From JAYUHK01 sp043767025 (GTDB taxonomy: Bacteria > Bacteroidota > Bacteroidia > Chitinophagales > Saprospiraceae), in NCBI GenBank assembly GCA_043767025.1, contig JAYUHK010000099.1:1-13400 (forward strand): a stretch of 13,400 nt of DNA, in the 5' to 3' direction. This document shows positions 13,264 through 13,400 of the stretch, piece after piece. The notes under the pieces are model-generated. The model saw only the letters and a program-made list of their open reading frames with translations. It ran no database searches and was not told the origin of the DNA. Within the stretch, counting starts at the first letter, position 1, and every line of letters begins with the position of its first letter. Position numbers and translations under genes: made by a program.

Positions 13264-13400
13264 TGCTCTGTATAAATTCTAAAGTTTTTGCTTAAAAATC
13301 TCGTCGGCGCACGAAAAATACTCGTCGGCTCCGCCAGACTTCAAACAGTTTTCGCTTCGCCAGACGATATTTTTGCAAAAACTTGAATTTCTACAAGGCA
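13264..13400. repeat. Long imperfect fold-back palindrome
   Basis: Bases 13264-13309 are an imperfect reverse complement of 13358-13400. The best-matching core is AAGTTTTTGC(TT)AAAAAT(A/C)TCGTC(T)GGCG, read inward from both sides. The 48-base spacer holds a direct repeat of CTCGTCGG (13300 and 13321), and CGCCAGAC occurs in the spacer and the right arm. The right arm reaches the window edge. No CDS can be supported in 13095-13400, which is filled by this element and the adjacent repeat. Confidence 0.75.

Noticed and set aside
13264..13400. Possible CRISPR array or coding remnant at the right edge
   Set aside because: The repeated octamers are not regularly spaced and belong to a fold-back structure; no frame with family-like protein sequence or start was found.

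Overview
The window looks like chromosomal DNA of a member of the Bacteroidota. The evidence is an alpha-amylase ending in a type IX secretion (T9SS) sorting domain, a lipid-anchored-pathway style DUF4369/DUF5106-thioredoxin protein, the tiny ribosomal protein bTHX, an SDR-type L-threonine dehydrogenase, A-rich translation starts without clear Shine-Dalgarno sequences, and repeated TAnnTTTG (-7) promoter boxes in front of genes. A genus cannot be named from the sequence alone.

Layout, left to right: an imperfect repeat (1-112); prfC, peptide-chain release factor 3 (+, 181-1764); a perfect 52-bp palindrome acting as a two-way terminator (1776-1827); a 44-residue bTHX gene (-, 1857-1991) with the best promoter in the window; an AT-rich DUF5677-like gene of unknown function (-, 2324-3193); a single-domain SCP2 sterol-carrier protein (-, 3289-3606, trimmed start); a divergent exported thioredoxin-domain protein (+, 3708-5111); a secreted GH13 alpha-amylase (+, 5229-7790) with its terminator; a convergent cytoplasmic GH31 alpha-glucosidase (-, 8022-10580); then a rightward unit of a PfkB sugar kinase (+, 10754-11683), a stand-alone HsdR-N-like nuclease domain overlapping it by 4 bases (+, 11680-12135), and an SDR-type L-threonine 3-dehydrogenase (+, 12159-13094). 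The right edge carries an inverted copy of the left-edge repeat (13139-13250), joined to a long fold-back palindrome (13264-13400).

The centre reads as a small carbohydrate module: amylase cuts starch outside the cell, the GH31 enzyme trims oligosaccharides inside, and the divergently transcribed PfkB kinase phosphorylates a sugar. No SusC/SusD pair, sensor or transcription factor is present here. The remaining genes are housekeeping (prfC, bTHX, threonine catabolism) or poorly understood (DUF5677-like, SCP2, lone nuclease domain). I see no CRISPR array, phage, transposase, tRNA or rRNA. The most unusual structure is the inverted repeat pair at the two edges plus the fold-back sequence next to the right copy. 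No clearly new multi-gene system is visible.
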